Shown one piece after another: positions 33,077 to 42,207 of a stretch of DNA of 64,000 bases (its first letter is position 1; every line of letters starts with the position of its first letter). This stretch comes from Haemophilus influenzae (GTDB lineage Bacteria; Pseudomonadota; Gammaproteobacteria; Enterobacterales; Pasteurellaceae). The notes under the pieces were generated by a model. It ran no database searches. It saw only the letters and a list, made by a program, of their open reading frames with translations, and was not told where the DNA came from. Where the stretch lies: the NCBI RefSeq assembly GCF_019703545.1, contig NZ_AP018771.1, positions 1,798,001 to 1,862,000 of the forward strand. The letters are read 5' to 3'. The position numbers and the translations under genes are program-made.

Positions 33077-36000
33077 AAAACAGCTCGGTAAAACACACAT
33101 TAACTCCCTTACAACAATCTCTTTTTTCTCAATTAAATGACATTATGCTGGTGGATCAACGTCGCTTATCCGCCCGCATTCATGGTATTGGAAAAATTAA
33201 AAGCCAAGAGGCTCAACAAGCTGTTGCCGCTGAAATCCAACAGCAAATTGAACAAGCTAGATTACGTGTAGAACAACGAAAAAGTGCGGTACAAAATCCG
33301 ATTGTTTTTCCAGAGAGTTTGCCCGTTAGCCAACTCAAAGTCGAAATTCAAAAACTGCTTTCTGAACATCAGGTCATCGTGGTGGCAGGGGAAACTGGTT
33401 CAGGTAAAACCACCCAATTGCCGAAAATGTGTTTGGAATTAGGTTTCGGCAATTTAGGCATGATTGGTCATACCCAGCCACGCCGTATTGCTGCTCGTTC
33501 GGTGGCGGTGCGTATTGCGGAAGAACTAGAAACGGAGCTAGGCGATTTAGTCGGTTATAAGGTTCGTTTTAACGATCAGATCAGTGATGATACACAAATC
33601 AAATTGATGACTGACGGGATTCTGTTAGCGGAAATTCAAAACGATCGTTTTCTCAATCAATATTCTTGTTTGATTATCGATGAAGCCCACGAACGTAGCC
33701 TAAATAACGATTTTATTCTCGGTTATCTGAAACAGTTGTTGCCACGTCGTCGTGATTTAAAACTTATTATCACTTCTGCAACCATTGATGTGGAACGCTT
33801 TTCTAAACACTTTAACAATGCGCCGATTATTGAAGTCTCAGGCAGAACCTATCCTGTTGAAGTGCGTTATCGTCCCGTAGTGGAAGAAAACGATCAAGAT
33901 CAGCTACAAGGTATTCTGAATGCGGTGGATGAATTGCAAGCAGAAGGTCGAGGCGATATCTTGATCTTTATGAATGGAGAGCGTGAAATTCGTGATACTG
34001 CCGAAGCCTTGCAAAAGCAAAATCTAAAACACACGGAAATTCTACCGCTCTTTGCTCGATTGTCTGCACAAGAACAAAATAAAATTTTCCATCCAAGCGG
34101 TTTAAATCGCATTGTATTGGCGACCAACGTCGCAGAAACCTCATTGACCGTGCCAGGCATTAAATATGTGATTGACCCAGGTACAGCACGCATTTCCCGT
34201 TATAGCTATCGCACCAAAGTACAACGTTTACCGATTGAACCTATTTCACAGGCATCCGCTAATCAGCGTAAAGGTCGTTGTGGTCGCGTAAGTGAAGGGA
34301 TTTGTATTCGTTTATATTCGGAAGAGGATTTTAATTCTCGTCCAGAGTTTACCGATCCTGAAATTCTACGCACCAATTTAGCCTCCGTTATTTTGCAAAT
34401 GACGGCATTGGGTTTGGATGATATTGAAGCGTTCCCATTTGTTGATGCGCCAGATAAACGCCATATTCAAGATGGGATAAAACTGTTGGAAGAATTGGGC
34501 GCGTTTGAAACTGTTCAAACTAAATCGGGTGAAAAACGCCTATTAACTAGAGTTGGTCGCCAACTCGCTCAACTTCCAGTCGATCCGCGCCTTGCCAAAA
34601 TGATCCTAAGTGCGGTCAATTTTGGCTGCGTTTATGAAATGATGATCATCGTCTCTGCGTTATCCATTCAAGATCCGCGCGAGCGTCCACAAGAAAAACA
34701 GCAAGCTTCTGATGAAAAACATCGTCGTTTTGCCGATAAAAAATCAGATTTCTTGGCTTTCCTCAATCTTTGGTATTATCTACAAGAACAACAAAAAGAA
34801 TTGAGTAAAAACCAATTCCGTCGTCAGTGCCAAAAGGATTTCTTAAATTATTTACGCATTCGTGAATGGCAGGATATTTATCATCAAATTCGTTTAACCG
34901 TGCGTGAAATGGGCTTACCGATTAATTCTGAAAAAGCAGAATATCAGCAAATTCATACCGCACTTTTAAGCGGTTTGCTTTCTCATATCGGTTTAAAAGA
35001 AGCGGAGAAACAACAATATCTTGGCGCACGTAATGCCCATTTTGCGATTTTCCCCAATTCTGTGCTTTTCAAAAAACAACCGAAATGGGTGATGGCGGCA
35101 GAGTTAGTGGAAACCTCCAAACTTTGGGGGCGTATGGTGGCAGAAATCGAGCCAGAATGGATTGAGCCACTTGCCGAGCATCTCATTAAAAAATCCTATT
35201 CAGAACCGCGTTGGTCGAAATCCCGTGGCGCCGTGATTGCAGATGAAAAAGTCACACTTTACGGTGTGCCGATTGTGGCTGAGAGACCAGTGAATTACGG
35301 TGCTATTGATCCAACGGTAAGCCGTGAGATTTTTATTCAATCTGCCTTGGTGGAAGGGGGTTGGAATACCAAGCATAAATTCTTCAAAGAAAATCAAAGG
35401 CTCGTTCAAGAAGTAGAAGAATTGGAACACAAAAGCCGCCGCCGCGATATTTTGGTGGATGATCGCACATTGTTTGAATTTTACGATCAGCGTATTGGCA
35501 CGGAAGTGGTTTCCCAGAAGCATTTTGATACGTGGTGGAAAAAGGAACAGCAAAAAGATCCAGAATTGCTTAATTTTGAACGTTCATTTTTGATCAATGA
35601 TAATGCGGAACAAGTGAGCAAGCTGGATTTCCCGAATTTCTGGCATCAAGGTAATTTAAAACTCAAATTGACTTATCAATTTGAACCAGGTACCGATGCG
35701 GACGGCGTGACAGTACATATTCCATTGCCATTGCTCAACCAAGTGGAAATGACAGGCTTTGACTGGCAAATTCCAGGCTTGCGTGAAGAGTTGGTGATTG
35801 CGCTGATTAAATCGCTGCCGAAATCTTATCGCCGTAACTTCGTACCTGCACCTAATTATGCTCAAGCTTTTTTAAGTCGAGCCATGCCGTTGGAAAAGCC
35901 ATTATTAGATACGCTGATTTATGAATTGCGTCGTATGACGGGCGTTACTGTAGAAGCGGAACATTGGAATTGGGAGCAAATTCCAAGCCATTTGAAAATG

Positions 36001-36984
36001 ACTTTCCGTGTGGTGGATGAAAACGGTAAGAAAATTGCGGAATCCATGAATTTGGACGAGCTGAAATTCAACTTAAAAGATCGTGTGCAGGAAAGTATTT
36101 CTGCTGTGGCAGATGATGGCATTGAGCAAAGTGGGCTGCATATTTGGAGTTTTGCAGATTTACCACAATGTTACGAACAAAAACAACGTAGTTTCAGCGT
36201 CAAAGCGTTCCCCGCCATTGTAGATGAAAAAGATGCCGTAGGTATCAAACTGTTTGAAACAGAGTTTGAGCAATCGGTGGCGATGCAACAAGGTTTACGT
36301 CGTTTGTTATTGCTCAATGTGCCGTCACCGATTAAATATTTGCATGAAAAATTGCCGAATAAGGCTAAATTGGGTCTGTATTTTACTCCGTTCGGTCGCG
36401 TATTGGATTTGATCGATGACTGTATTGCTTGTGCGGTGGATAAGCTAATTGCCGATTTTGGCGGTTTTGTGTGGGATGAAGCAGGTTTTGAAAAATTGCG
36501 TGATTTCGTTCGAGAAAACCTTAACGAAGTGACCGTGGATATTGCGCAGAAAGTGGAGCAGATTCTTACTCTCACTTACCAACTTAACCAACGCCTTAAA
36601 GGCAAAATGGATTTCACGATGGCATTTGCATTATCCGACATCAAATCGCAACTTGCAGGTTTGGTGTATCAAGGTTTTGTGCAAAAGAGCGGTTATGATC
36701 GCCTACCAGATTTACAACGTTATCTGCAAGCCGTTGATAAACGCATTGATAAACTGGCTCAAGATGTGAACCGCGATCGTGCCGCGATGCTACGCGTGGA
36801 ACAAGTGCAACAGGCTTACCAACAATTACTGGCTAAACTGCCAAAATCTAAACCGATTTCTGATGAAATTGCGGAAATTCGCTATATGATTGAGGAATTA
36901 CGAGTGAGTTTATTTGCCCAGCAGTTGGGGACAAAATATCAAATATCGGATAAAAGAATAGCAAATATTATTAGTCAATACTAA
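33073..36984 (+). CDS. hrpA: HrpA, DEAH-box ATP-dependent RNA helicase
   Basis: The 1303-residue protein is full length (E. coli 1300). Helicase motifs in order: I GETGSGKTTQLPK (near residue 107), Ia THPRRIAARS in the form TQPRRIAARS, II DEAH, III SATID, V TNVAETSLTVPG and VI QRKGRCGR. HA2 and OB-fold domains and the long DUF3418 C-terminus follow (ending KRIANIISQY). HrpA acts on structured RNA and stalled ribosomes in E. coli. It carries several uptake signals and is closed by a terminator. Confidence 0.95.
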   Translation: MKNSSVKHTLTPLQQSLFSQLNDIMLVDQRRLSARIHGIGKIKSQEAQQAVAAEIQQQIEQARLRVEQRKSAVQNPIVFPESLPVSQLKVEIQKLLSEHQVIVVAGETGSGKTTQLPKMCLELGFGNLGMIGHTQPRRIAARSVAVRIAEELETELGDLVGYKVRFNDQISDDTQIKLMTDGILLAEIQNDRFLNQYSCLIIDEAHERSLNNDFILGYLKQLLPRRRDLKLIITSATIDVERFSKHFNNAPIIEVSGRTYPVEVRYRPVVEENDQDQLQGILNAVDELQAEGRGDILIFMNGEREIRDTAEALQKQNLKHTEILPLFARLSAQEQNKIFHPSGLNRIVLATNVAETSLTVPGIKYVIDPGTARISRYSYRTKVQRLPIEPISQASANQRKGRCGRVSEGICIRLYSEEDFNSRPEFTDPEILRTNLASVILQMTALGLDDIEAFPFVDAPDKRHIQDGIKLLEELGAFETVQTKSGEKRLLTRVGRQLAQLPVDPRLAKMILSAVNFGCVYEMMIIVSALSIQDPRERPQEKQQASDEKHRRFADKKSDFLAFLNLWYYLQEQQKELSKNQFRRQCQKDFLNYLRIREWQDIYHQIRLTVREMGLPINSEKAEYQQIHTALLSGLLSHIGLKEAEKQQYLGARNAHFAIFPNSVLFKKQPKWVMAAELVETSKLWGRMVAEIEPEWIEPLAEHLIKKSYSEPRWSKSRGAVIADEKVTLYGVPIVAERPVNYGAIDPTVSREIFIQSALVEGGWNTKHKFFKENQRLVQEVEELEHKSRRRDILVDDRTLFEFYDQRIGTEVVSQKHFDTWWKKEQQKDPELLNFERSFLINDNAEQVSKLDFPNFWHQGNLKLKLTYQFEPGTDADGVTVHIPLPLLNQVEMTGFDWQIPGLREELVIALIKSLPKSYRRNFVPAPNYAQAFLSRAMPLEKPLLDTLIYELRRMTGVTVEAEHWNWEQIPSHLKMTFRVVDENGKKIAESMNLDELKFNLKDRVQESISAVADDGIEQSGLHIWSFADLPQCYEQKQRSFSVKAFPAIVDEKDAVGIKLFETEFEQSVAMQQGLRRLLLLNVPSPIKYLHEKLPNKAKLGLYFTPFGRVLDLIDDCIACAVDKLIADFGGFVWDEAGFEKLRDFVRENLNEVTVDIAQKVEQILTLTYQLNQRLKGKMDFTMAFALSDIKSQLAGLVYQGFVQKSGYDRLPDLQRYLQAVDKRIDKLAQDVNRDRAAMLRVEQVQQAYQQLLAKLPKSKPISDEIAEIRYMIEELRVSLFAQQLGTKYQISDKRIANIISQY

Positions 36985-36999
36985 TGATAATAATACTCA

Positions 37000-37032
37000 A
37001 AATTAAGGCGGTTTTATACCGCCTTAATTTAT
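37000..37032 (+). terminator. Terminator after hrpA
   Basis: A perfect 13-bp stem, AAATTAAGGCGGT (37000-37012) with ACCGCCTTAATTT (37018-37030), and a 5-nt loop. Confidence 0.88.
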
Positions 37033-37046
37033 CTAAAACAACAACA

Positions 37047-37062
37047 TACCTCTTTTTGAGTA
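37047..37062. promoter_or_regulatory. NarP-type 7-2-7 site upstream of nrfA
   Basis: TACCTCT-TT-TTGAGTA fits the NarL/NarP inverted heptamer pair (TACYYMT-NN-AKRRGTA) with a single mismatch. Its centre is 30 bp upstream of the FNR box, close to the arrangement known for E. coli nrfA. Confidence 0.6.
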
Positions 37063-37077
37063 TTTTAAAAGATAAGC

Positions 37078-37091
37078 TTGATCAAGCTCAA
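37078..37091. promoter_or_regulatory. FNR-type site upstream of nrfA
   Basis: TTGATCAAGCTCAA matches TTGAT-N4-ATCAA with one mismatch. If it acts at -41.5, transcription would begin near 37126, about 110 bp before the GTG start. No convincing -10 element is seen there, only a weak TAGAAA at 37110-37115. Confidence 0.68.
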
Positions 37092-37237
37092 ACTTTAGCA
37101 TTCTGCGAGTAGAAAAACTTTTTTCTTTTGGTATCTTACGCTTGAATGAAAATATATATCTACGTTTTGTGTGGATATTAATAATAATTCTCAACTTTCT
37201 ACTTAACCTTTTTATTACAACAAATGGAGTAATTATC

Positions 37238-38764
37238 GTGAACGCATTCAAAAAAAGCCTTATTGTGGCAGCGTCTTTCGCGAGTTTAAGCTTATTTAAC
37301 TCAGCTACTGCTGAGCTTGTATATAAGCCATTAGAACAACCTGTTGAACCCGCAAAACCTGATTTGAAAATTGAATCTGTAAATGAAAAATTTGCAGAAA
37401 AATATCCAAATCAATATAACAGCTGGCGTTCTACAGCAAACGGCGATGGCGAAAACATTATTTATGCTGATGAAGAAAATCCGCGCCTAATCGTACTTTG
37501 GGGTGGTTATGCATTTGCAAAAGAATATAACGCACCACGCGGTCACTTTTATGCGGTAACAGATGTGCGTAATATTTTACGTACAGGTGCGCCAAAAACT
37601 GCAAATGATGGCCCTCAAGCTATGGCATGTTGGACATGTAAAGGTCCTGATGTTCCACGTTTAATCGCGGAATGGGGTGAGAAAGATTATTTCAATGCGA
37701 AATGGGCAAAGGGAGGGCCTGAAATCGTGAACTCAATTGGCTGTGCTGACTGTCACGACACAACCTCTAAAGATTTTGCAGAAGGCAAACCAGCATTACG
37801 TATTGCTCGTCCACACGTATTACGCGCCCTTGATGCTTTAGAAAAAGCCACTGCTGAAAAAGATAAAGCAGAAGGTCGCCCACACAACAATTTAAGTTTC
37901 AACACGGCAGCGCGTACTGAAAAACGTGCAGAAATTTGCGCAAACTGCCACGTTGAATACTATTTTGCAGGGGACATCAAGCAAGTAACTTTCCCTTGGG
38001 ATAATGGTCAAACCGTAGATGATATTGAAAAATATTATGATGATATTGGTTTCACTGACTGGACTCACTCACTTTCTAAAGCACCAATGTTAAAAGCACA
38101 ACACCCTGACTTTGAAATTTGGTCTTTAGGTATGCACGGTAAAAATGGGGTAACTTGTGTAGATTGCCATATGCCAAAAGTACAAGGTGCGGACGGTAAA
38201 GTTTACACCGATCACCAAATTCAAAATCCATTTGAGGCATTTGACAGCACTTGTGCAAATTGTCACGATCAAAGCAAAGAAAAATTACGCGATATTGTTA
38301 CTTCACGTAAAAAAGAAGTGAAAGATGTAATGGGTCGTTTAGAAGACCAAGTTGTCAAAGCTCACTTTGAAGCAAAAGAGGCTTGGGACGCAGGTGCAAC
38401 TAAAGAAGAAATGGAAGCAGCATTAATGGATATTCGTCATGCTCAATGGCGTTGGGATTACACTGCTGCAAGCCATGGTGGTCATATGCATGCGCCTGAA
38501 GTAGTACTTCGTGTATTAGCTTCTGGCTTAGATAAAGTAGCAGACGCACGTACTAAACTTGCTGTAATCTTAACTAAACGCGGTGTGAAAACTCCAGTTC
38601 AAATCCCAGATATTTCAACTGCTGATAAAGCGTGGAAAGTAATGGGTATTGATATTGAAAAAGAACGTAAAGCGAAAGAAGAATTCTTAAAAACTGTGGT
38701 ACCACAATGGGAACAACAAGCTAGAGAAAAAGGCTTATTAGTTGATCCACCAGCACAAAAATAA
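37238..38764 (+). CDS. nrfA: NrfA, pentahaem cytochrome c nitrite reductase
   Basis: NrfA reduces nitrite to ammonium in six electrons in the periplasm. The start chosen is the GTG at 37238 (after ATGGAG), giving 508 residues with a signal peptide ([19 protein letters not shown]) cleaved before ELVYK. The active-site haem motif is CWTCK at 131-135, where lysine replaces histidine; four ordinary CXXCH motifs (CADCH, CANCH, CVDCH, CANCH) follow. Operon nrfABCD. The special lyase (NrfEFG type) needed for the CXXCK haem is not in this window. Confidence 0.97.
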   Translation: MNAFKKSLIVAASFASLSLFNSATAELVYKPLEQPVEPAKPDLKIESVNEKFAEKYPNQYNSWRSTANGDGENIIYADEENPRLIVLWGGYAFAKEYNAPRGHFYAVTDVRNILRTGAPKTANDGPQAMACWTCKGPDVPRLIAEWGEKDYFNAKWAKGGPEIVNSIGCADCHDTTSKDFAEGKPALRIARPHVLRALDALEKATAEKDKAEGRPHNNLSFNTAARTEKRAEICANCHVEYYFAGDIKQVTFPWDNGQTVDDIEKYYDDIGFTDWTHSLSKAPMLKAQHPDFEIWSLGMHGKNGVTCVDCHMPKVQGADGKVYTDHQIQNPFEAFDSTCANCHDQSKEKLRDIVTSRKKEVKDVMGRLEDQVVKAHFEAKEAWDAGATKEEMEAALMDIRHAQWRWDYTAASHGGHMHAPEVVLRVLASGLDKVADARTKLAVILTKRGVKTPVQIPDISTADKAWKVMGIDIEKERKAKEEFLKTVVPQWEQQAREKGLLVDPPAQK

Positions 38765-38774
38765 ATGAAAAATG

Positions 38775-38810
38775 CACCGCACTTTTTAGTGCAAACTGGA
38801 AAGTGCGGTG
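38775..38810 (+). repeat. Inverted uptake-signal pair between nrfA and nrfB
   Basis: CACCGCACTTT (38775-38785) and AAAGTGCGGTG (38800-38810) form a perfect 11-bp stem with a 14-nt loop and no strong T-run after it. It lies inside the operon, so it may be a partial terminator or a 3' end that stabilises nrfA messenger. Confidence 0.7.
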
Positions 38811-38840
38811 ATTTTCAAGGTCAAATTTGAGGTAACCCAA

Positions 38841-39491
38841 ATGAATTTAACTTCTTTAATCAACAAATCTGCAAAAGCGTTAGCGTTAAGTGCGGCATTT
38901 GTAGCATTGCCATTTTTGGCTTATGCCGATGATGCACAAAAACCTGCGGATCATGTTACTTATGAACCGCAATTAGATAACCAACGCGATCCTAATCAAT
39001 ATTGTGCTAAATGCCATAAATTCGACAAAATAGATAAAAACCAAACGCTAGATCGGTCTGGTGGAGAACTCCACTTTGGTAAATTCCATGGTGCACATTT
39101 AGATAAGAAAAATCCAAATAACGGTAAAGCTATTACTTGTGTAAGCTGTCACGGCAATGTTTCCGAAAATCATCGTCGCGGTGCTAAAGATGTTATGCGT
39201 TTTGAAGGAGATATTTTCGGTAATAAAAAACCGATGTATTCAGCTCAAGAACAAAACCAAGTTTGTTTTGCTTGCCATCAACCTGACAAACTTCGTGAAA
39301 AATTATGGGCTCATGATGTACACGCAATGAAATTGCCTTGCGCAAGTTGCCATACGCTTCACCCTAAAGAAGACGCAATGAAAGGTATTCAACCAAAACA
39401 ACGCGTTAAACTTTGCGTAGATTGTCATGGTAAACAACAAAAACGTAAAGCTGAACAAGATAAACTAACCAAACAAAAGGATAAACAATGA
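38841..39491 (+). CDS. nrfB: NrfB, pentahaem cytochrome c electron donor
   Basis: The ATG at 38841 follows GAGGTAA and gives 216 residues with a signal peptide (ALALSAAFVALPFLAYA). Five CXXCH motifs are visible (CAKCH, CVSCH, CFACH, CASCH, CVDCH). NrfB passes electrons from NrfCD to NrfA in the periplasm. It has a lysine-rich tail. It overlaps nrfC by 4 bp. Confidence 0.95.
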   Translation: MNLTSLINKSAKALALSAAFVALPFLAYADDAQKPADHVTYEPQLDNQRDPNQYCAKCHKFDKIDKNQTLDRSGGELHFGKFHGAHLDKKNPNNGKAITCVSCHGNVSENHRRGAKDVMRFEGDIFGNKKPMYSAQEQNQVCFACHQPDKLREKLWAHDVHAMKLPCASCHTLHPKEDAMKGIQPKQRVKLCVDCHGKQQKRKAEQDKLTKQKDKQ

Positions 39492-40165
39492 CAGTCTGCT
39501 CACGCCGAAACTTTGTTTCTGGCATGGGGGCAGTGATCCTTATGACGGGAACATCTTTACCTTCTTTTGCAAAAGAAGACAAGGCGGATAAACCTAAACG
39601 TTACGCAATGATACATGATGAAAATGCGTGTATCGGTTGTACAGCCTGTATGGACTCATGTCGTGATGTAAACCAAGTGCCAGAAGGCGTTTCTCGCTTA
39701 GAGATTCTACGTAGTGAACCTTATGGGGAATTTCCAAATCAAGAATACGAGTTCTTTCGTCAATCTTGCCAACATTGTACAAATGCACCTTGTGTAGCAG
39801 TTTGTCCAACTGGTGCATCTTTTATTGATAAAGAGACTGGCATTGTAGATGTACATAAAGATTTATGCGTAGGCTGCCAATACTGTATAGCAGTTTGCCC
39901 ATATCGTGTACGTTTTATTCATCCAGTACATCGTACCGCAGATAAATGTAACTTCTGCCGCGATACAAATTTAGCCAATGGTAAACAACCTGCTTGCGTA
40001 GAGGCTTGCCCAACCAAAGCATTAACCTTTGGGGATATGAATGATCCAACAAGTGCAGTTTCACGTAAAGTGAAAGAAAAACCGGTTTATCGCACTAAAG
40101 TGGAATTAGGTACACAACCAAACTTATATCACATTCCATTCCAACATGGGGAGCCTAGAAGATGA
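39488..40165 (+). CDS. nrfC: NrfC, iron-sulfur subunit of the formate-dependent nitrite reductase
   Basis: The 225-residue protein has an N-terminal twin-arginine signal (CSRRNFVSGMGAV) and then four [4Fe-4S] cysteine clusters, beginning CIGCTACMDSC, CQHCTNAPC and CVGCQYCIAVC. It carries electrons from the quinol-oxidising NrfD to NrfB at the periplasmic face. Four-base overlaps with nrfB and nrfD indicate coupled translation. Confidence 0.95.
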   Translation: MTVCSRRNFVSGMGAVILMTGTSLPSFAKEDKADKPKRYAMIHDENACIGCTACMDSCRDVNQVPEGVSRLEILRSEPYGEFPNQEYEFFRQSCQHCTNAPCVAVCPTGASFIDKETGIVDVHKDLCVGCQYCIAVCPYRVRFIHPVHRTADKCNFCRDTNLANGKQPACVEACPTKALTFGDMNDPTSAVSRKVKEKPVYRTKVELGTQPNLYHIPFQHGEPRR

Positions 40166-41127
40166 CGTTAGATTATCCAGTTCCATTTCATACGCCTAAT
40201 CTAGTGTGGGATTATACCATTGCGATCTACTTGTTTTTATTGGGGATTTCATCTGGTGCAGTACAGTTAGCAATTGCCTATAAACGCAGTAATAAACTAG
40301 AAAATCTAAGCCAAAACTGGATTATTCGATCTGGGGTAATTTTAGGGTCTGTACCAACATTAATTGGTTTAACGCTATTAATTTTCCACTTGACTCGACC
40401 TTGGACATTCTGGAAATTGATGTTTAACTATCAATTCAACTCCGTAATGTCGATGGGGGTCATGCTATTCCAAATCTATATGTTATTTTTAGTAATTTGG
40501 GGTGTAGTGATTTTCAAAAAAGAAATCGAAGCATTAATTAATCGCTTTATGCCAAAACTGCAATTTGTGATGAAACTCATCGGTATTGCAGAACGTATTG
40601 TAAGTCCAGTCGAAGTTATTCTTTTCATATTGGCTGCTGTGCTTGGAGCATACACAGGGTTCTTACTTTCTGCATTGATTAGCTATCCAATGTTAAATAA
40701 CCCAGTATTACCCGCATTATTCTTAGCCTCTGGCACATCATCTGGTATTGCTGCAACCTTCTTAATTATCTTAATTGCAGGAAAACTAAAAGGTGATTCT
40801 CACGAATCGCACTTCATCCACAAATTTGAAGTGCCAATTATGGTGACAGAACTTGGTTTGATTGTGTGTTTCTTCGTTGGCTTACATTTTGGTGGCGGAC
40901 AAAAAACAGTTGCGTTACATAATGCCTTATCTGGTTTTTGGGGAGCGATATTCTGGGTTGGAGTATTGATTATTGGTATCTTGATCCCATTAATCGCCAA
41001 TATGTTTGTAAATGACCGTTTAAAATACAATCGTAACTTTATTATCTTGGTGTCAATTTTTGACTTAATTGGGGTATTCTGTTTACGTTTCTTTGTTTTA
41101 TATGCGGGACAACTCACTGTAGCCTAA
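40162..41127 (+). CDS. nrfD: NrfD, membrane quinol oxidase subunit
   Basis: The 321-residue protein has about eight membrane helices and belongs to the NrfD/PsrC family (VWDYTIAIYLFLLGISSGAV at the N-terminus; conserved FHLTRPWTFWKLMFNY). It oxidises menaquinol and passes electrons to NrfC. Last gene of nrfABCD. Confidence 0.95.
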   Translation: MTLDYPVPFHTPNLVWDYTIAIYLFLLGISSGAVQLAIAYKRSNKLENLSQNWIIRSGVILGSVPTLIGLTLLIFHLTRPWTFWKLMFNYQFNSVMSMGVMLFQIYMLFLVIWGVVIFKKEIEALINRFMPKLQFVMKLIGIAERIVSPVEVILFILAAVLGAYTGFLLSALISYPMLNNPVLPALFLASGTSSGIAATFLIILIAGKLKGDSHESHFIHKFEVPIMVTELGLIVCFFVGLHFGGGQKTVALHNALSGFWGAIFWVGVLIIGILIPLIANMFVNDRLKYNRNFIILVSIFDLIGVFCLRFFVLYAGQLTVA

Positions 41128-41148
41128 ACTGACTTTTTATAAAAAATT

Positions 41149-41205
41149 AATCTGCATTCTAAAAGTTTGATTAACTTTCTCACTTATTAGAGTGCAGATT
41201 TTTAT
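41149..41205 (+). terminator. Terminator after nrfD
   Basis: A 14-bp stem, AATCTGCATTCTAA (41149-41162) with TTAGAGTGCAGATT (41187-41200), has one G-U pair, a long loop and a following T-run. Confidence 0.75.
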
Positions 41206-41282
41206 ATCTAAATAATCCAACTATGAAGACTAAACAGAATTTACGAAAACTTTCATTCCTGCCGTAATGCTTTATTTAAATT

Positions 41283-41320
41283 AAAAAGACTAAACTCAAT
41301 GAATTAAAAGTTTAGTCCTT
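41283..41320 (-). terminator. Terminator after pyrH
   Basis: GACTAAACT (41288-41296) pairs with AGTTTAGTC (41309-41317). On the minus strand the stem is followed by CTTTTTAA, fitting termination of pyrH. Confidence 0.75.
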
Positions 41321-41365
41321 AATTTAATTATGTATTTTCTTTAATATTATTCTTTTCAACATTCA

Positions 41366-42079
41366 CTAACAAATAGTGGTGCCTTCTTCAGTACCAGTCA
41401 CTACCTGACGTAACGCTCCAGGTTTACCCATATTGAACACTCTAATCGGCATGCCATGATCGCGAGCTAAAGTAAACGCCGATAAGTCCATCACTTGTAA
41501 TTCTTTATCGATCACTTCTGCATAAGTTAAATTTTTATAAAGTTTTGCATCAGGATTTTTCGCTGGATCACAATCATACACACCATCAACTTTAGTCGCT
41601 TTCAACACAACATCAGCTTCAATTTCAATACCACGCAAACAAGCGGTAGAATCAGTGGTAAAGAATGGATTTCCCGTTCCCGCAGAGAAAATGACTACGC
41701 GTTTTTCGCGTAACATTTTGATTGCTTCAGACCAGTTATAAGTATCGCAAATACCATTTAATTGGAAAGCGGACATTAATTTTGCGTTCACATCAGCACG
41801 GAATAAAGAATCACGCATTGCCAAACCATTCATCACCGTAGCAAGCATTCCCATATGATCGCCCACCACGCGATTCATCCCCGCTTTTGCTAGTTTTGCG
41901 CCACGGAATAAGTTGCCACCACCAAGAACGACACCGACTTCCACACCCATCTCCACTAATTCTTTAATTTCAACAGCCATACGATCGAGAATCGCAGGAT
42001 CGATACCAAGACCATCTTCTCCTTGTAATGCTTCACCGCTTAATTTCAATAAAATACGTTTATAAATTGGTTGGCTCAT
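41366..42079 (-). CDS. pyrH: UMP kinase
   Basis: PyrH phosphorylates UMP to UDP. The 237-residue protein belongs to the amino-acid-kinase fold, not the eukaryotic UMP/CMP type: [14 protein letters not shown] at the N-terminus, [28 protein letters not shown] and [14 protein letters not shown]. Length equals the family norm. Single gene; divergent from the PEtn-transferase-like gene. Confidence 0.97.
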   Translation of the reverse strand: MSQPIYKRILLKLSGEALQGEDGLGIDPAILDRMAVEIKELVEMGVEVGVVLGGGNLFRGAKLAKAGMNRVVGDHMGMLATVMNGLAMRDSLFRADVNAKLMSAFQLNGICDTYNWSEAIKMLREKRVVIFSAGTGNPFFTTDSTACLRGIEIEADVVLKATKVDGVYDCDPAKNPDAKLYKNLTYAEVIDKELQVMDLSAFTLARDHGMPIRVFNMGKPGALRQVVTGTEEGTTIC

Positions 42080-42207
42080 TGTTTTTTCCTTCTGGCTTAA
42101 AAAAATTGGCTTATTCTATAAAATAACCGCTCAAGAGTGAAGAAGTTAAATATGGAAATTCTGAGTGAAAGGTGGATAATAGCGATATTTTCTTTTCAGG
42201 GAAGACA

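Noticed and set aside
41219..41280. Possible small gene or regulatory element between nrfD and pyrH
   Set aside because: Outside the two terminators the sequence shows no frame with a start signal and no clear structure.
42172..42207. Upstream start for the phosphoethanolamine transferase-like gene
   Set aside because: It is a non-ATG start without a ribosome-binding site, and the ATGs at 42208/42211 follow CAGGGAAG.
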